DNA of 64,000 nucleotides from Xenorhabdus nematophila ATCC 19061 (GTDB lineage Bacteria; Pseudomonadota; Gammaproteobacteria; Enterobacterales; Enterobacteriaceae): NCBI RefSeq assembly GCF_000252955.1, contig NC_014228.1, positions 1,750,005 to 1,814,004 of the forward strand, read 5' to 3'. Shown piece by piece: positions 11,727 to 21,441 of this stretch (position 1 is its first letter; each line of letters starts with the position of its first letter). The notes under the pieces were generated by a model. It saw only the letters and a program-made list of their open reading frames with translations, ran no database searches and was not told where the DNA came from. The position numbers and the translations under genes were made by a program.

Positions 11727-12872
11727 ATGGATAGTTTTTTGCCATTTTCTCGTCCTGCGATTGGCAGTGAAGAGATAGAAGCGATTGAGAAAGTTTTACA
11801 TTCTGGTTGGATTACAACAGGGCCACAAAACCATCAATTAGAGCAAGATTTTTCTCGTATGTTTGGGTGTAAACATGCGGTTGCTATATGCTCCGCGACT
11901 GCGGGGATGCATTTGGTCTTATTGGCATTAGGCATAGGTTCTGGTGATGAAGTTATCACACCTTCCCAAACTTGGATTTCCACTATCAATATGATTTGTC
12001 TGCTGGGGGCTGAACCTGTCATGGTTGATGTTGACCGTGATATGTTGATGGTCAGTGCAGATACAATTAAAAAAGCCATTACACCAAAAACCAAAGCCAT
12101 TATTCCTGTGCATTATGCGGGGGCACCTTGTGATCTTGATGCGCTACGTGCTGTCGCAGAAGAAGCTAATATTCCCTTAATTGAAGATGCCGCCCATGCT
12201 GTCGGTACCCGTTATAAAAATGAATGGGTGGGAGAGCGGGGGACGGCGATTTTCTCTTTCCATGCGATTAAAAACATGACTTGTGCGGAAGGTGGCATGT
12301 TCGTTACAGATAATGATGAACTGGCCCATCGGATCCGTTGTTTAAAATTTCATGGATTATCTGTTGATGCTTTTGACCGAAATATTCAGGGTAGGAAGCC
12401 ACAGGCAGAAGTTATTGAGCCGGGTTTTAAATATAATTTATCCGATATTCATGCAGCGATGGCCGTTGTACAGTTAGGCAAACTGGCACTGATGAACGCA
12501 CGCCGTCGTGAAATTGTGGCTCGTTATTCTGCTGCCCTTATCGATTCACCTTTGCAAATGTTGAGCGTTCCTGAATATGAACATTTGCATGCTCACCATC
12601 TTTTTATGGTACGTGTTGACAAAAATGTCTGTGGTATTGATCGCGATACTTTCATGGCACGTCTGAAAGATAACAATATTGGTACAGGTTTACATTTCAG
12701 AGCGGCACATACGCAGAAATATTATCGTGAACGTTACCCACAGCTTTCCTTGCCGATATCTGAATGGAACTCATCAGCACTTTGTTCATTGCCGCTTTTC
12801 CCGGATATGAGCAATGGTGATGTCGATCGTGTTGTGAATGTGATAACTGAAATTCTTTCGGAGCATAAATAA
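11727..12872 (+). CDS. arnB: UDP-4-amino-4-deoxy-L-arabinose aminotransferase
   Basis: 381 residues, a PLP enzyme of the DegT/DnrJ/EryC1 family. The PLP Lys lies in [15 protein letters not shown] near 182, and the Asp in IEDAAHAVG holds the cofactor ring. It transaminates UDP-Ara4O to UDP-L-Ara4N with Glu as donor, an early step of lipid A modification. It is the first gene of seven tightly packed arn genes (called pbgPE in Photorhabdus). The 159 bases upstream must hold the promoter. I see no convincing PmrA or PhoP box there. Confidence 0.96.
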   Translation: MDSFLPFSRPAIGSEEIEAIEKVLHSGWITTGPQNHQLEQDFSRMFGCKHAVAICSATAGMHLVLLALGIGSGDEVITPSQTWISTINMICLLGAEPVMVDVDRDMLMVSADTIKKAITPKTKAIIPVHYAGAPCDLDALRAVAEEANIPLIEDAAHAVGTRYKNEWVGERGTAIFSFHAIKNMTCAEGGMFVTDNDELAHRIRCLKFHGLSVDAFDRNIQGRKPQAEVIEPGFKYNLSDIHAAMAVVQLGKLALMNARRREIVARYSAALIDSPLQMLSVPEYEHLHAHHLFMVRVDKNVCGIDRDTFMARLKDNNIGTGLHFRAAHTQKYYRERYPQLSLPISEWNSSALCSLPLFPDMSNGDVDRVVNVITEILSEHK

Positions 12873-13856
12873 GTGACATTTGAGAAGATCAAAAAAGTTT
12901 CTGTTGTGATTCCTGTTTACAACGAAGAAGAAAGTTTGCCTCAATTATTGGCAAGAACGGTTACGGTTTGTCAAAAACTTGAACAAGAATATGAAATTAT
13001 CTTGGTGGATGACGGTAGCCGTGACAGTTCTGCCGATATTTTGACCCGGGCGGCTGAAATTCCAGAAAATCATGTGATTGCCATTTTTCTTAATCGCAAC
13101 TACGGGCAACATTCGGCAATTATGGCGGGATTTCATCAGGCTGATGGTGATCTGGTGATTACCTTGGATGCTGATTTGCAGAATCCGCCAGAAGAGATCC
13201 CCCGTTTAGTTGACGCGGCAAACGAAGGATATGACGTTGTAGGAACGCGCCGGGCCAACCGTCAGGATTCCTGGTTCCGTAAAAGTGCTTCCAGATTAAT
13301 CAATGCGATGATAACCAGAGTCACCGGGCGTTCTATGGGGGATTACGGCTGCATGCTGAGAGCCTATCGCCGCCATATTATCCGTGCGATGCTGCAATGT
13401 CATGAACGCAGTACATTTATTCCTATTCTGGCTAACACTTTTGCACGTAAAACAATAGAAATTGATGTGACTCATGCAGAACGCGAGTTTGGGGATTCGA
13501 AGTACAGTTTCATGAAACTGATAAACCTCATGTATGACCTTCTGACGTGCTTAACTACTGCACCGTTGCGGTTATTGAGTGTAGTCGGAAGTATTATTGC
13601 CGTAACGGGCTTTCTGTTGGCGGTATTGTTGATTACTTTGCGCCTTATCTTTGGCTCAATGTGGGCCGCTGAAGGTGTGTTTACTCTGTTTGCTATCCTC
13701 TTCATGTTTATTGGTGCACAGTTCGTCGCAATGGGATTACTTGGTGAATACATTGGCCGGATCTATAACGATGTTCGTGCCCGCCCGCGTTATTTTATCC
13801 AAAAAGTGGTCGGAGTTAAAAAGACCAGCGAAAATGACAATCAGGAAAAAAGCTAA
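12873..13856 (+). CDS. arnC: Undecaprenyl-phosphate Ara4FN transferase
   Basis: 327 residues from a GTG directly after the arnB stop, with GGAG 12 bases upstream. It is a GT2 glycosyltransferase: nucleotide-binding [13 protein letters not shown] near 10-25, DDGS near 46, and the metal-binding [12 protein letters not shown] near 97. Two transmembrane helices follow at about 235-260 and 270-295. It moves L-Ara4-formyl-N from UDP to undecaprenyl phosphate at the inner membrane. Its stop overlaps the arnA start (TAATG). Confidence 0.96.
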   Translation: MTFEKIKKVSVVIPVYNEEESLPQLLARTVTVCQKLEQEYEIILVDDGSRDSSADILTRAAEIPENHVIAIFLNRNYGQHSAIMAGFHQADGDLVITLDADLQNPPEEIPRLVDAANEGYDVVGTRRANRQDSWFRKSASRLINAMITRVTGRSMGDYGCMLRAYRRHIIRAMLQCHERSTFIPILANTFARKTIEIDVTHAEREFGDSKYSFMKLINLMYDLLTCLTTAPLRLLSVVGSIIAVTGFLLAVLLITLRLIFGSMWAAEGVFTLFAILFMFIGAQFVAMGLLGEYIGRIYNDVRARPRYFIQKVVGVKKTSENDNQEKS

Positions 13857-15877
13857 TGAAAGCAGTTATCTTTGCCTATCATGATATTGGTTGTGTTGGA
13901 CTTAGTGCGCTAGCGAAAGCAGGCTTTGATATTCAGGCTGTATTTACACATACGGACGATCCGAATGAAAATCACTTTTTTTCATCTGTTGCACGTACTG
14001 GTGCAGATCTTGGGTTACCTGTATTTGCGCCCGAAAATGTGAATCATCCGCTGTGGGTTGAGCGCATTCGGGAGATGAAACCGGATGTCATTTTCTCTTT
14101 TTATTACCGTAACATGCTTAGTCAAGAAATTTTGTCATTGGCTGAGAAAGGCGCGTTTAATCTGCATGGTTCCTTATTGCCGAAATACCGTGGTCGCGCC
14201 CCGGTTAACTGGGCAGTACTTCATGGAGAGAAAGAAACAGGGGTAACCCTGCATAAAATGCTGGCTAAACCCGATGCCGGCGACATCATTGCACAGAAGG
14301 CCGTCCAGATTGGAGAAACGGATACTTCGTTGAGTGTACATGCAAACATACGTGAGGCAGCCGTTGAATTACTGGACAGCATTCTGCCACAAATAAAATC
14401 TGGTCATTATCCTTCGATTCCACAAAACGAAAATCTGGCGACTTATTTTGGCCGTCGAACAGCTGAAGATGGTGAGATAATCTGGCGTAAACCAGCTAAA
14501 GAAATTAACAATTTGGTTAGGGCAGTGACAGAACCTTATCCGGGGGCGTTTACTTTCTTGGGTGAGCGTAAAATTATAATTTGGCGCGCACGGCCACTCG
14601 ATCAAGCCCATGATAAACGCCCCGGAACGGTTATCTCTACGGAACCATTTGTTATTGCTTGTGGTGATGGCACGTTAGAAATCATCAGTGGGCAGGGTGA
14701 ATCAGGTCTTTATGTGCAAGGTAATCGGTTGGCATTTGAAATGGGCATTGTAGCAGGTGTTCATGTTGGCGCTAAAACAACAACACAAATTAGTCGCCGT
14801 AAACGTGTTTTGATTTTAGGTGTTAATGGATTCATTGGTAACCATCTGACTGAACGTCTGTTAGAGGATGGTAACTATGATATCTATGGGATGGATATTG
14901 GTTCTTCTGCTATTGAACGATTCATCGGCAATCCGCATTTTCATTTCATTGAGGGGGATGTCAGTATTCATACTGAGTGGATTGAATATCACATCAAGAA
15001 ATGTGATGTCATTCTTCCTCTGGTGGCAATTGCCACGCCGATTGAATATACCCGCAATCCGTTACGTGTTTTTGAACTGGATTTTGAAGAGAACCTGAAA
15101 ATAGTTCGTTATTGCGTGAAATACAATAAACGGATTATTTTCCCGTCAACATCTGAAGTGTATGGCATGTGTGATGACAAGGAATTTGATGAAGATACTT
15201 CTCGTCTGATAGTTGGGCCTATTAACAAACAGCGCTGGATTTACTCAGTTTCTAAGCAATTACTTGATCGCGTTATTTGGGCATACGGTGCAAAAGAAGG
15301 TTTAAAATTCACGTTATTCCGTCCGTTCAACTGGATGGGACCAAGATTGGATAATTTGGACTCAGCCCGTATAGGAAGTTCAAGGGCGATAACCCAACTG
15401 ATTTTGAACTTGGTAGAAGGTTCCCCGATTAAGCTGGTGGATGGCGGAGAGCAAAAACGTTGTTTCACCGATATCCATGATGGCATTGAAGCCCTGTTCA
15501 GGATCATCGAAAACCGGGATGGCTTGTGTGACAGCCAAATTATCAATATTGGTAATCCGACAAACGAAGCCAGTATTCGCCAGTTGGCTGAAATGTTACT
15601 GGAGAGTTTTGAAAAACATGAGTTGCGGGGGTATTTCCCATTATTCTCCGGGTTCAAGAAGATTGAAAGCAGTAGCTATTACGGCCAGGGCTATCAGGAT
15701 GTCGAACACCGTAAACCCAGTATCAAGAATGCAGAGCGTCTTCTTGGCTGGAAACCGACAATTGATATGAAACAAACCATTGATGAAACATTGGATTTCT
15801 TTCTGCGCGGTGCTGTTGAAGAGTTAAAAGGGAAAAATCAGGAAGAAAGCGATGAAGCAAGTTGGCTTGAGAATTGA
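13856..15877 (+). CDS. arnA: Bifunctional UDP-Ara4N formyltransferase / UDP-glucuronate oxidative decarboxylase
   Basis: 673 residues, slightly longer than E. coli ArnA (660) because of a longer C-terminus. The N-terminal formyltransferase (about 1-300) carries [15 protein letters not shown] with the catalytic Asn and His near 102-104. The C-terminal SDR decarboxylase (about 315-660) starts with the Rossmann motif [10 protein letters not shown] and has the catalytic pair in [10 protein letters not shown]. The decarboxylase makes UDP-Ara4O, and the other half formylates UDP-Ara4N. Its end overlaps arnD by 26 bases. Confidence 0.96.
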   Translation: MKAVIFAYHDIGCVGLSALAKAGFDIQAVFTHTDDPNENHFFSSVARTGADLGLPVFAPENVNHPLWVERIREMKPDVIFSFYYRNMLSQEILSLAEKGAFNLHGSLLPKYRGRAPVNWAVLHGEKETGVTLHKMLAKPDAGDIIAQKAVQIGETDTSLSVHANIREAAVELLDSILPQIKSGHYPSIPQNENLATYFGRRTAEDGEIIWRKPAKEINNLVRAVTEPYPGAFTFLGERKIIIWRARPLDQAHDKRPGTVISTEPFVIACGDGTLEIISGQGESGLYVQGNRLAFEMGIVAGVHVGAKTTTQISRRKRVLILGVNGFIGNHLTERLLEDGNYDIYGMDIGSSAIERFIGNPHFHFIEGDVSIHTEWIEYHIKKCDVILPLVAIATPIEYTRNPLRVFELDFEENLKIVRYCVKYNKRIIFPSTSEVYGMCDDKEFDEDTSRLIVGPINKQRWIYSVSKQLLDRVIWAYGAKEGLKFTLFRPFNWMGPRLDNLDSARIGSSRAITQLILNLVEGSPIKLVDGGEQKRCFTDIHDGIEALFRIIENRDGLCDSQIINIGNPTNEASIRQLAEMLLESFEKHELRGYFPLFSGFKKIESSSYYGQGYQDVEHRKPSIKNAERLLGWKPTIDMKQTIDETLDFFLRGAVEELKGKNQEESDEASWLEN

Positions 15878-16745
15878 TGTAGATACTTATCCGGGCACAA
15901 AGGAAGGTGTGCCACGGTTACTTGAGATCTTGCAGAAGCATCATATTCAAGCCAGCTTTTTTTTCAGTGTTGGGCCGGATAATATGGGGCGCCATTTATG
16001 GCGCCTTCTGCGGCCTAAATTTTTCTGGAAAATGTTGAGATCAAATGCAGCCTCTCTTTATGGATTGGATATTTTGCTGGCCGGCACAGCATGGCCGGGA
16101 AAGAAAATCGCAAAAGATTTGGGTTATTTGATGAAACAGACAATGGATGCAGGCCATGAAGTTGGTTTACATGCGTGGGATCATCAAGGTTGGCAGGCGA
16201 AAGTTGGGCGTTGGTCGGAAACTGAGTTGGCAGAACAAATAAGATTGGGGGTTCATGCTTTAGAAAAAGCAGTAGGGCAACCGATTACATGTTCAGCGGT
16301 GGCAGGTTGGCGGGCAGATGAGCGAGTTTTGGCGGTCAAACAGCATTTTGGTTTTGATTACAACAGTGATTGCCGTGGAACGCACCCATTCAGGCCTCTT
16401 TTACCTGATGGGAATTTAGGTACGGTACAAATTCCTGTTACCTTGCCTACTTATGATGAAGTTGTTGGAACACAGATCGGTGATGAAGATTTCAACAGTT
16501 TTATTCTGGATGCTATTAAACGTGATAGTGGCGTGCCTGTTTATACCATTCATACCGAAGTGGAAGGTATGTCTAAATCTTCGCAGTTTGAAACATTACT
16601 GAACATGCTTCATCAGCAAAATATTCAATTCTGTAAGTTGAGTCATTTATTGCCTGAAAATAGAAATACGCTTCCTGTTGGGAAAATTATACGTTCGAAT
16701 TTTCCTGGTCGTGAAGGCTGGTTAGGTTGCCAACAAAAGGTATAA
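15852..16745 (+). CDS. arnD: 4-deoxy-4-formamido-L-arabinose-phosphoundecaprenol deformylase
   Basis: 297 residues, a polysaccharide deacetylase (NodB) domain. The N-terminal [19 protein letters not shown] holds the catalytic and metal-binding Asp pair, and [13 protein letters not shown] near 100 supplies the metal-binding His residues. It removes the formyl group from lipid-linked Ara4FN on the periplasmic side, making the transfer irreversible. Translation is coupled by overlap with the arnA end. AGGAAGAAAGCG precedes the ATG. Confidence 0.95.
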   Translation: MKQVGLRIDVDTYPGTKEGVPRLLEILQKHHIQASFFFSVGPDNMGRHLWRLLRPKFFWKMLRSNAASLYGLDILLAGTAWPGKKIAKDLGYLMKQTMDAGHEVGLHAWDHQGWQAKVGRWSETELAEQIRLGVHALEKAVGQPITCSAVAGWRADERVLAVKQHFGFDYNSDCRGTHPFRPLLPDGNLGTVQIPVTLPTYDEVVGTQIGDEDFNSFILDAIKRDSGVPVYTIHTEVEGMSKSSQFETLLNMLHQQNIQFCKLSHLLPENRNTLPVGKIIRSNFPGREGWLGCQQKV

Positions 16746-16752
16746 CAGAAAT

Positions 16753-18414
16753 ATGTTGAATACTCGGGCGAGTAAAGCAGGAGCCGTTCTGATGGCTCTT
16801 TTTTTTATCCTGACTTACCTATTACCACTGGATGGTCGTCTATTATGGCAGCCGGATGAAACACGGTATGCTGAAATTAGCCGGGAAATGCTGCAACACG
16901 GGAACTGGATTGTACCTTATTTTTTAGATATTCGTTATTTTGAAAAACCTGTTGCTGGATATTGGATTAACAATATCAGCCAGTGGATTTTTGGTCATAA
17001 TAATTTTGCCGTTCGTTTTGGTTCTGTGTTTAGTATCTTAGCCAGTGCTTTTCTGCTTTATCGGTTGGCGATGATGATGTGGCAATGCCGTCAGACTGCG
17101 TTTGTTTCCAGTTTGATTTACATTTCCATGTTTATTGTTTTTTCAATAGGAACATATAGTGTCCTTGATCCTATGTTCTCTCTGTGGATCACGGCGGGAA
17201 TAGTGAGTTGCTATTGGGCACTTAAGGCTGGCAGTATCCGGGAGCGGCTCCTGGCGTGGTCTGTGCTGGGGTTGACTTGTGGCATGGCATTTATGACAAA
17301 AGGCTTCTTAGCATTGGCGTTGCCGGTGATTGCCATGATACCTGTCACGATATACCAGAAACGTTTTCTTGAAATGATTTGTTTTGGGCCTGTTGCCGTC
17401 ATTTTCGCAATTTTGATCAGCTTACCGTGGGTGATTACCGTTGCTTTGAGTGAATCCCATTATTGGCATTATTTCTTCTGGGTAGAACATATCCAGCGTT
17501 TTGCTTCTGATAAAGCGCAACATATTGCCCCCATCTGGTATTACTTGCCAATACTGGTTTTGGGCGTGATCCCGTGGTTAGGTCTGTTACCCGGTGCGTT
17601 GATCAAGAGCTGGAAAGAGAGAAACAGTCATCCAGAGATGTTTTTCTTGTTTTGTTGGTTTATTGCGCCATTTATATTTTTCAGTATCGCAAAAGGTAAA
17701 TTACCGACTTACGTTTTACCCTTTATAGGGCCTTTGGCGATCATGATGGCAAAATATAGTGTTGATTGTGTGAGAAATGGCAACATGAAAGCACTGAAAA
17801 TCAACGGACTGGTGAATGTATTCATTGGATTGATAGCAATTTTGGTGCTCTTTGGTATGGAAACACTGGTTAATCCTCCACTTTATCAGCCCAATGAGTG
17901 GCTTAAATGGATTATGGGGATTATTGCCTTTGGATTTTGGGGCGTTGTTGGTTATCTGTGTTTCACACATGATGGCAAACATTGGTTATGGGCTGCTGCT
18001 TGTTCAATTGTGCTTAGTTTATCGATAGGTAGCGCACTGCCTTCCAAAACAATTAATTCCAAACTTCCTCAGTTTTTTATTAGGCAAAATGAGAAAGCAT
18101 TGGCAGACAGTAAATATATTCTGTCTCAGTCGGTTGGTGTCGGAGCGGCTATTGCATGGGAATTGAAACGCAGCGATATTTACATGTTTGATCGGCCGGG
18201 AGAATTGGAATACGGGATTTCTTACCCAGATAGCCAACACCGATATGTGACAGGAGAAGAATTTCCTGAGTGGTTAGCAAAAGCACGTAAACAGGGACAA
18301 GTATCGATTGTGTTCCTGCTATCTTCGAAAGGTTCACTTCCAGCATTACCGGAGCCAGATCTTGTGCGCAGCAATCACCGTTTTGTTCTCGTGATTTATA
18401 AGAAACAGCCATGA
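16753..18414 (+). CDS. arnT: L-Ara4N lipid A transferase (undecaprenyl phosphate-alpha-L-Ara4N transferase)
   Basis: 553 residues, a GT-C type inner-membrane glycosyltransferase with about 12-13 helices and a soluble C-terminal part. The periplasmic motif QPDETRYAEISREM near 34-48 carries the Asp-Glu of the active site. FFEKPVAGYW-like and KGKLPTYVLP stretches are also conserved. It transfers L-Ara4N to the lipid A phosphates and so gives resistance to polymyxin and cationic peptides. It ends in ATGA overlap with arnE. Confidence 0.95.
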   Translation: MLNTRASKAGAVLMALFFILTYLLPLDGRLLWQPDETRYAEISREMLQHGNWIVPYFLDIRYFEKPVAGYWINNISQWIFGHNNFAVRFGSVFSILASAFLLYRLAMMMWQCRQTAFVSSLIYISMFIVFSIGTYSVLDPMFSLWITAGIVSCYWALKAGSIRERLLAWSVLGLTCGMAFMTKGFLALALPVIAMIPVTIYQKRFLEMICFGPVAVIFAILISLPWVITVALSESHYWHYFFWVEHIQRFASDKAQHIAPIWYYLPILVLGVIPWLGLLPGALIKSWKERNSHPEMFFLFCWFIAPFIFFSIAKGKLPTYVLPFIGPLAIMMAKYSVDCVRNGNMKALKINGLVNVFIGLIAILVLFGMETLVNPPLYQPNEWLKWIMGIIAFGFWGVVGYLCFTHDGKHWLWAAACSIVLSLSIGSALPSKTINSKLPQFFIRQNEKALADSKYILSQSVGVGAAIAWELKRSDIYMFDRPGELEYGISYPDSQHRYVTGEEFPEWLAKARKQGQVSIVFLLSSKGSLPALPEPDLVRSNHRFVLVIYKKQP

Positions 18415-18761
18415 GCAGTAATATCGCGTTGTTAATTCTGGTGAGTTTATTGACCTGTGCAGGGCAATTATGTCAAAAACAGGCCGTTATCTGTTGGCAA
18501 AAAAAAGATATCCCTCATAAAGGGATATCTATGGTGATGTGGCTTTTTGGTGCTGTTCTTCTGTTGGGAATGGGAATGATATTCTGGCTGAGATTATTAC
18601 AATTTTTGCCGCTGGGTATTGCATATCCTATGTTAAGTATAAATTTTGTTGTTGTGACTTTAATGGGTCAGTTTATATATCGGGAAAAAGTGGGGCCAAA
18701 ACACTGGGTAGGTATTTTGGCGATTATGTTTGGGATCTTATTGATGAGTTTAGAGCAATGA
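18411..18761 (+). CDS. arnE: L-Ara4N-phosphoundecaprenol flippase subunit ArnE
   Basis: 116 residues, four predicted transmembrane helices, EamA/SMR-type half transporter. It starts in the ATGA overlap with arnT and ends in an ATGA overlap with arnF. With ArnF it flips the lipid-linked sugar to the periplasmic face. The [14 protein letters not shown] stretch is typical of the family. Confidence 0.93.
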   Translation: MSSNIALLILVSLLTCAGQLCQKQAVICWQKKDIPHKGISMVMWLFGAVLLLGMGMIFWLRLLQFLPLGIAYPMLSINFVVVTLMGQFIYREKVGPKHWVGILAIMFGILLMSLEQ

Positions 18762-19168
18762 AAGGTTATCTTTGGGCAGTGGCTAGCGTTTTTCTGATCA
18801 CTATAGCCCAATTATTATTGAAATGGGGTGTCGCTCGTTTGCCGGAGCTTTCGTTGTCGTCAATACATTGGCTGAATAGTGCCTGGCTTTGGCAAAATCA
18901 TAACGCTTTACTGATGATTATGGCAGGCTTGGCGGGTTATACACTATCTATGTTATGTTGGTTTTTTACCTTAAAATATCTGCCATTGAACAAAGCATAC
19001 CCTATTATTAGTCTGAGTTATGTGCTTGTTTATTTGATGGCGGCTTTACTTCCCTGGTTTAATGAAACGCCTTCACTATTAAAAACAGCGGGGGTTATGT
19101 CTATCTTATGGGGAGTCTGGTTAATCAGCCGACCAGAAAAAAGCAGCCTGGTTGATCGTCATTTATAA
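18758..19168 (+). CDS. arnF: L-Ara4N-phosphoundecaprenol flippase subunit ArnF
   Basis: 136 residues from the ATG that overlaps the arnE stop. A longer frame back to 18539 is only a shadow of arnE. Four predicted helices and the family stretch [18 protein letters not shown] are visible. It is the second half of the flippase and the last gene of the arn operon. No clear terminator is seen in the 106 bases before nlpC. Confidence 0.93.
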   Translation: MKGYLWAVASVFLITIAQLLLKWGVARLPELSLSSIHWLNSAWLWQNHNALLMIMAGLAGYTLSMLCWFFTLKYLPLNKAYPIISLSYVLVYLMAALLPWFNETPSLLKTAGVMSILWGVWLISRPEKSSLVDRHL

Positions 19169-19274
19169 TTGATTAGTTGGCTTGATATAAAAGGGACATC
19201 CGAAAACGTCTTGTTTTTTTATCTCATGCCAGATAAAGTTTGTGCGTTTTTGTATGATCACCGGGGGAAAGCAA

Positions 19275-19760
19275 ATGATAATAAGAGCAGGTTATTTATG
19301 CTTATTATTTAGTTTTTTCCTCATTGGTTGTAGTAATCCTGTCTCTAAATCCAACTCTTCGCCACTGAGATCCGCCCTTTCTGATCCGATAGTGGTAATA
19401 GCTCAGCTAAAAGATCAGCTTGAAAAATGGCATAGCGCACCATACCGTTATGGTGGAATGGACAAACAGGGTATTGACTGTTCCGGCTTTGTCTACCGCA
19501 CGTTTTATGATCGCTTCAATATTCGGCTCCCGCGGACCACTGACGAACAAACTAAACTGGGCACACGGGTCAGCAAAGAAGAGCTGATGCCGGGAGATTT
19601 AGTGTTTTTCAAGACAGGGAGTGGTGGAAATGGCCTGCATGTCGGTATTTATGATACTAACAATGAGTTTATTCACGCATCGACCAGTAAAGGGGTCATG
19701 CGTTCTTCCCTCAACAACGTGTATTGGCGTCGGGTTTTCTGGCAAGCCCGCAGGATGTAA
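19275..19760 (+). CDS. nlpC: NlpC/P60 family lipoprotein (putative cell-wall endopeptidase)
   Basis: 161 residues from ATG 19275, which has GGGGGAAA 6 bases upstream and gives a lipoprotein signal MIIRAGYL...FFLIGC. An upstream ATG (19242) would spoil the signal. The P60 peptidase domain (about 50-158) has the catalytic Cys in GIDCSGFVYRTF near 73, a His in GLHVGIYD near 126 and a third polar residue in EFIHAS. Such enzymes cut gamma-D-Glu-diaminopimelate bonds in murein peptides. In E. coli nlpC follows btuD; here arn separates them. Confidence 0.92.
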   Translation: MIIRAGYLCLLFSFFLIGCSNPVSKSNSSPLRSALSDPIVVIAQLKDQLEKWHSAPYRYGGMDKQGIDCSGFVYRTFYDRFNIRLPRTTDEQTKLGTRVSKEELMPGDLVFFKTGSGGNGLHVGIYDTNNEFIHASTSKGVMRSSLNNVYWRRVFWQARRM

Positions 19761-19888
19761 TCCCACGTACCGCCCGACTTACAGACGTCGCTATCCGGAA
19801 TTATTGGCTACTCGGAGAACGCATTGCCACCGCAGAACAAATGATTTTGGGGTTGCAGGAGTATGTTAGGGCGGAATGTTTGAGATAA
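19754..19888 (+). pseudogene. Orphan C-terminal coding fragment, possibly phage-derived
   Basis: An open frame without a start continues across the nlpC stop: DVIPRTARLTDVAIRNYWLL then GERIATAEQMILGLQEYV and a stop at 19886. It ends like a real protein but has no beginning. A related DNA stretch recurs at about 20906-20940. I do not recognise the family. Position and company (antirepressor and toxin-antitoxin scraps) suggest a prophage remnant. Confidence 0.4.
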
Positions 19889-19909
19889 AAGCCCCTGCAA
19901 TAAGGGGCT
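19886..19909 (-). terminator. Terminator downstream of the broken hicB
   Basis: A 6-bp stem (agcccc with ggggct, 19890-19909) is followed on the minus strand by TTTTA. A very similar hairpin (agcccctgataatgagggct) lies at about 20369-20388 between the hicA and hicB remnants. Confidence 0.6.
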
Positions 19910-19914
19910 AAATA

Positions 19915-20332
19915 TTAGCTAACTGAAAGTGATAGTTTTTTTCCTATAGCGGCAATCGCCCGGCTAATCGTATCAATTTTAGTTGCATGGTGTGGTGCGA
20001 GTATTCTTTGGATTTCAGGGGGGCGGATACCCGTTAAGCGTGATAATTCAGCCTTATTGATGTTAGCCTTTAGCAACTCATTATTGAGTAAGATTTTGGC
20101 ATACACGCTATCAGGTAAATATACCCACTGTTCACCTTCTTGAATCTCAGGATCAGGCAGAGGAAAGTTATTATCCATATCAAAGTATATTTCGACACAG
20201 GAAAGTAAAACATCCTCGGCCATTTCCTATTGCTTCAGGTATATCTGCACCACAAGTGATAGCTTCGGGGATATTTCTGAATGTGACTGTATATCCGTTA
20301 TCTTCTTTAATAAATTTTGCAGAATAGTACAT
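19915..20332 (-). pseudogene. hicB: HicB-type antitoxin gene with a frameshift
   Basis: Two frames on the minus strand together make one HicB protein. The N-terminal half starts at 20332 (MYYSAKFIKEDNGYTVTFRN, then IPEAITCGADIPEAI), a partial RNase-H-like HicB fold. It then runs into the wrong frame near 20226. The second half (MAEDVLLSCVEIYFDMDNNF to a C-terminal Xre-like helix-turn-helix, AELSRLTGIRPPEIQRIL) continues from 20223. The sequence ataggaaatg carries one base more than the expected reading. HicB neutralises the RNase HicA and represses its operon. A downstream restart could still give the HTH half alone. Confidence 0.8.
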
Positions 20333-20392
20333 ATTGGCCTCTCTAACTTATTTATTGATGCAGTGACAGCCCCTGATAATGAGGGCTGGAAT

Positions 20393-20491
20393 TTATTTCA
20401 AACCTAACTGTTTCTTTACTCCCTCAACCAAGCCCGTTGTTAATTCTTGACTGGGATGTCTGGGGAGGTGGCTTATTTTGCCTTTGTAGTT
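20393..20491 (-). pseudogene. hicA: C-terminal remnant of the HicA toxin gene
   Basis: The minus-strand frame ends at 20393 and reads GKISHLPRHPSQ, then ELTTGLVEGVKKQLGLK. That is the typical HicA end (HP.KEL..GL...I.KQ.GL) of a double-stranded-RNA-binding fold mRNA interferase. It runs into a stop at 20492 and into unrelated phage-like DNA. The catalytic His-bearing N-terminal part is missing. It lies 60 bases upstream of the hicB remnant, the normal hicAB order. Confidence 0.7.
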
Positions 20492-20493
20492 TC

Positions 20494-20901
20494 ATGGTAA
20501 AAGTGCCAAAAGTGTTAGGCAAGGCAGCTGAAAAATTTCTTGCAGTTGATGTTTTCATTAACGGCACGGGTGGACGAGTTGAGCGAGATATTTACCGCTT
20601 CTTTAAGCGTGAATCCTGTCTGATGGCGATGAGCTACAGCTACGAGTTACAGACTCAGGTGTTCGACCACATGACGGGGCTTGAGCCTAAGTCTGGATTT
20701 GGATTTACCATCCAGCAACTGCAACATATGCTGGCAGTGGCTAAAAAATCCTCTGATGAGGATTCATCTGATGTCGGACGAAGACTAAGAAAAAGACAGG
20801 ATGATTTAGTGATCCTGAATAGAACTGAAAAGTTAATTGGCGATATTAGTCAAATGGCACTTGGTCTTGTTGGCGGCGGTAAAAAGGCGATCACTCATTA
20901 G
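20494..20901 (+). CDS. Phage antirepressor/Rha-like protein fragment
   Basis: 135 residues from ATG 20494, with no convincing ribosome site. The central stretch FKRESCLMAMSYSYELQTQV followed by FDHMTGLE is the mark of phage regulatory proteins in which an N-terminal DNA-binding region (Rha/AntA/KilA-N type) is followed by this block. The C-terminal third (KKSSDEDSSDVGRRLRKRQDD and a GLVGGGKKA tail) is not recognised. The N-terminal part looks shortened, and the frame begins right at the junction with the hicA remnant. It is probably a non-functional prophage relic. Confidence 0.55.
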   Translation: MVKVPKVLGKAAEKFLAVDVFINGTGGRVERDIYRFFKRESCLMAMSYSYELQTQVFDHMTGLEPKSGFGFTIQQLQHMLAVAKKSSDEDSSDVGRRLRKRQDDLVILNRTEKLIGDISQMALGLVGGGKKAITH

Positions 20902-20969
20902 ATAGACATCGCCACCCCAGAGCAAATGATTCGGTTGCAGAAACCATCCTGGCTCCTGCTTGATTGTTG

Positions 20970-21140
20970 TTATAAACAGTATTTAGTCGGTTTAGCTGGA
21001 TTTAACACAAGACAGGCAGCCATACACTCTGCATATGCTATGGGTGATATACCTAAAGGTAAGCAGAGATAAGCATAAGTCTGCATTGAAGCTAAAAAAG
21101 CAGAACCCGCCAACAGGCAAAGAAGAATATATTTTTTCAT
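20970..21140 (-). CDS. Small secreted cysteine-rich peptide, unknown
   Basis: 56 residues on the minus strand. A GGAG ribosome site lies 6 bases before the ATG at 21140. A convincing signal peptide MKKYILLCLLAGSAFLASMQ ends with TYA near 23. The mature part is about 33 residues and has four Cys (near 26, 39, 43 and 55), enough for two disulfides. I do not recognise it. It overlaps a weak plus-strand frame at 20926-21072, but only the minus frame has both an SD and a signal sequence. A secreted toxin or inhibitor, a lysis peptide or a periplasmic effector are all possible; nothing decides between them. Confidence 0.5.
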   Translation of the reverse strand: MKKYILLCLLAGSAFLASMQTYAYLCLPLGISPIAYAECMAACLVLNPAKPTKYCL

Positions 21141-21441
21141 TTTATTCTCCGTATGTTACCTACAGTACCACAGAACCTAATAACCCCATTTCAACTCAAT
21201 TAAAAGCGAATAATACTGAACAATTGATTACCCACTGAAACTAAACAAACTATTTCTTTACCTATTCCCTTGAGTGGTTAAAGCAATAACCCCTGCCACC
21301 GTATAGGACGGGTCATTATCAGCAATATCCGCTGTAGGCAGAAGAAGCGGTGTGACAGCCGGAGAGACGGCCTGCATTGCCATCATGATTCATGGAGTCG
21401 TGATTACAATGCAGCTAAAGACCCATGTCCGATGATCGGAC
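21141..21441. other. Accessory DNA without a clear gene
   Basis: A 41-codon minus-strand frame at 21258-21383 (MAMQAVSPAVTPLLLPTADI...) lacks a ribosome site and is not recognised. A perfect inverted repeat gtccgat-g-atcggac lies at 21427-21441, exactly where the lplA remnant begins, and may mark a junction. Confidence 0.4.

Noticed and set aside
20926..21072. 48-codon plus-strand frame MIRLQKPSWLLL...
   Set aside because: It overlaps the better supported minus-strand signal-peptide gene and has no ribosome site; kept only as part of the duplicated phage-like segment.
21035..21238. 67-codon plus-strand frame
   Set aside because: Antisense to the start region of the small cysteine-rich peptide gene, with no ribosome site.
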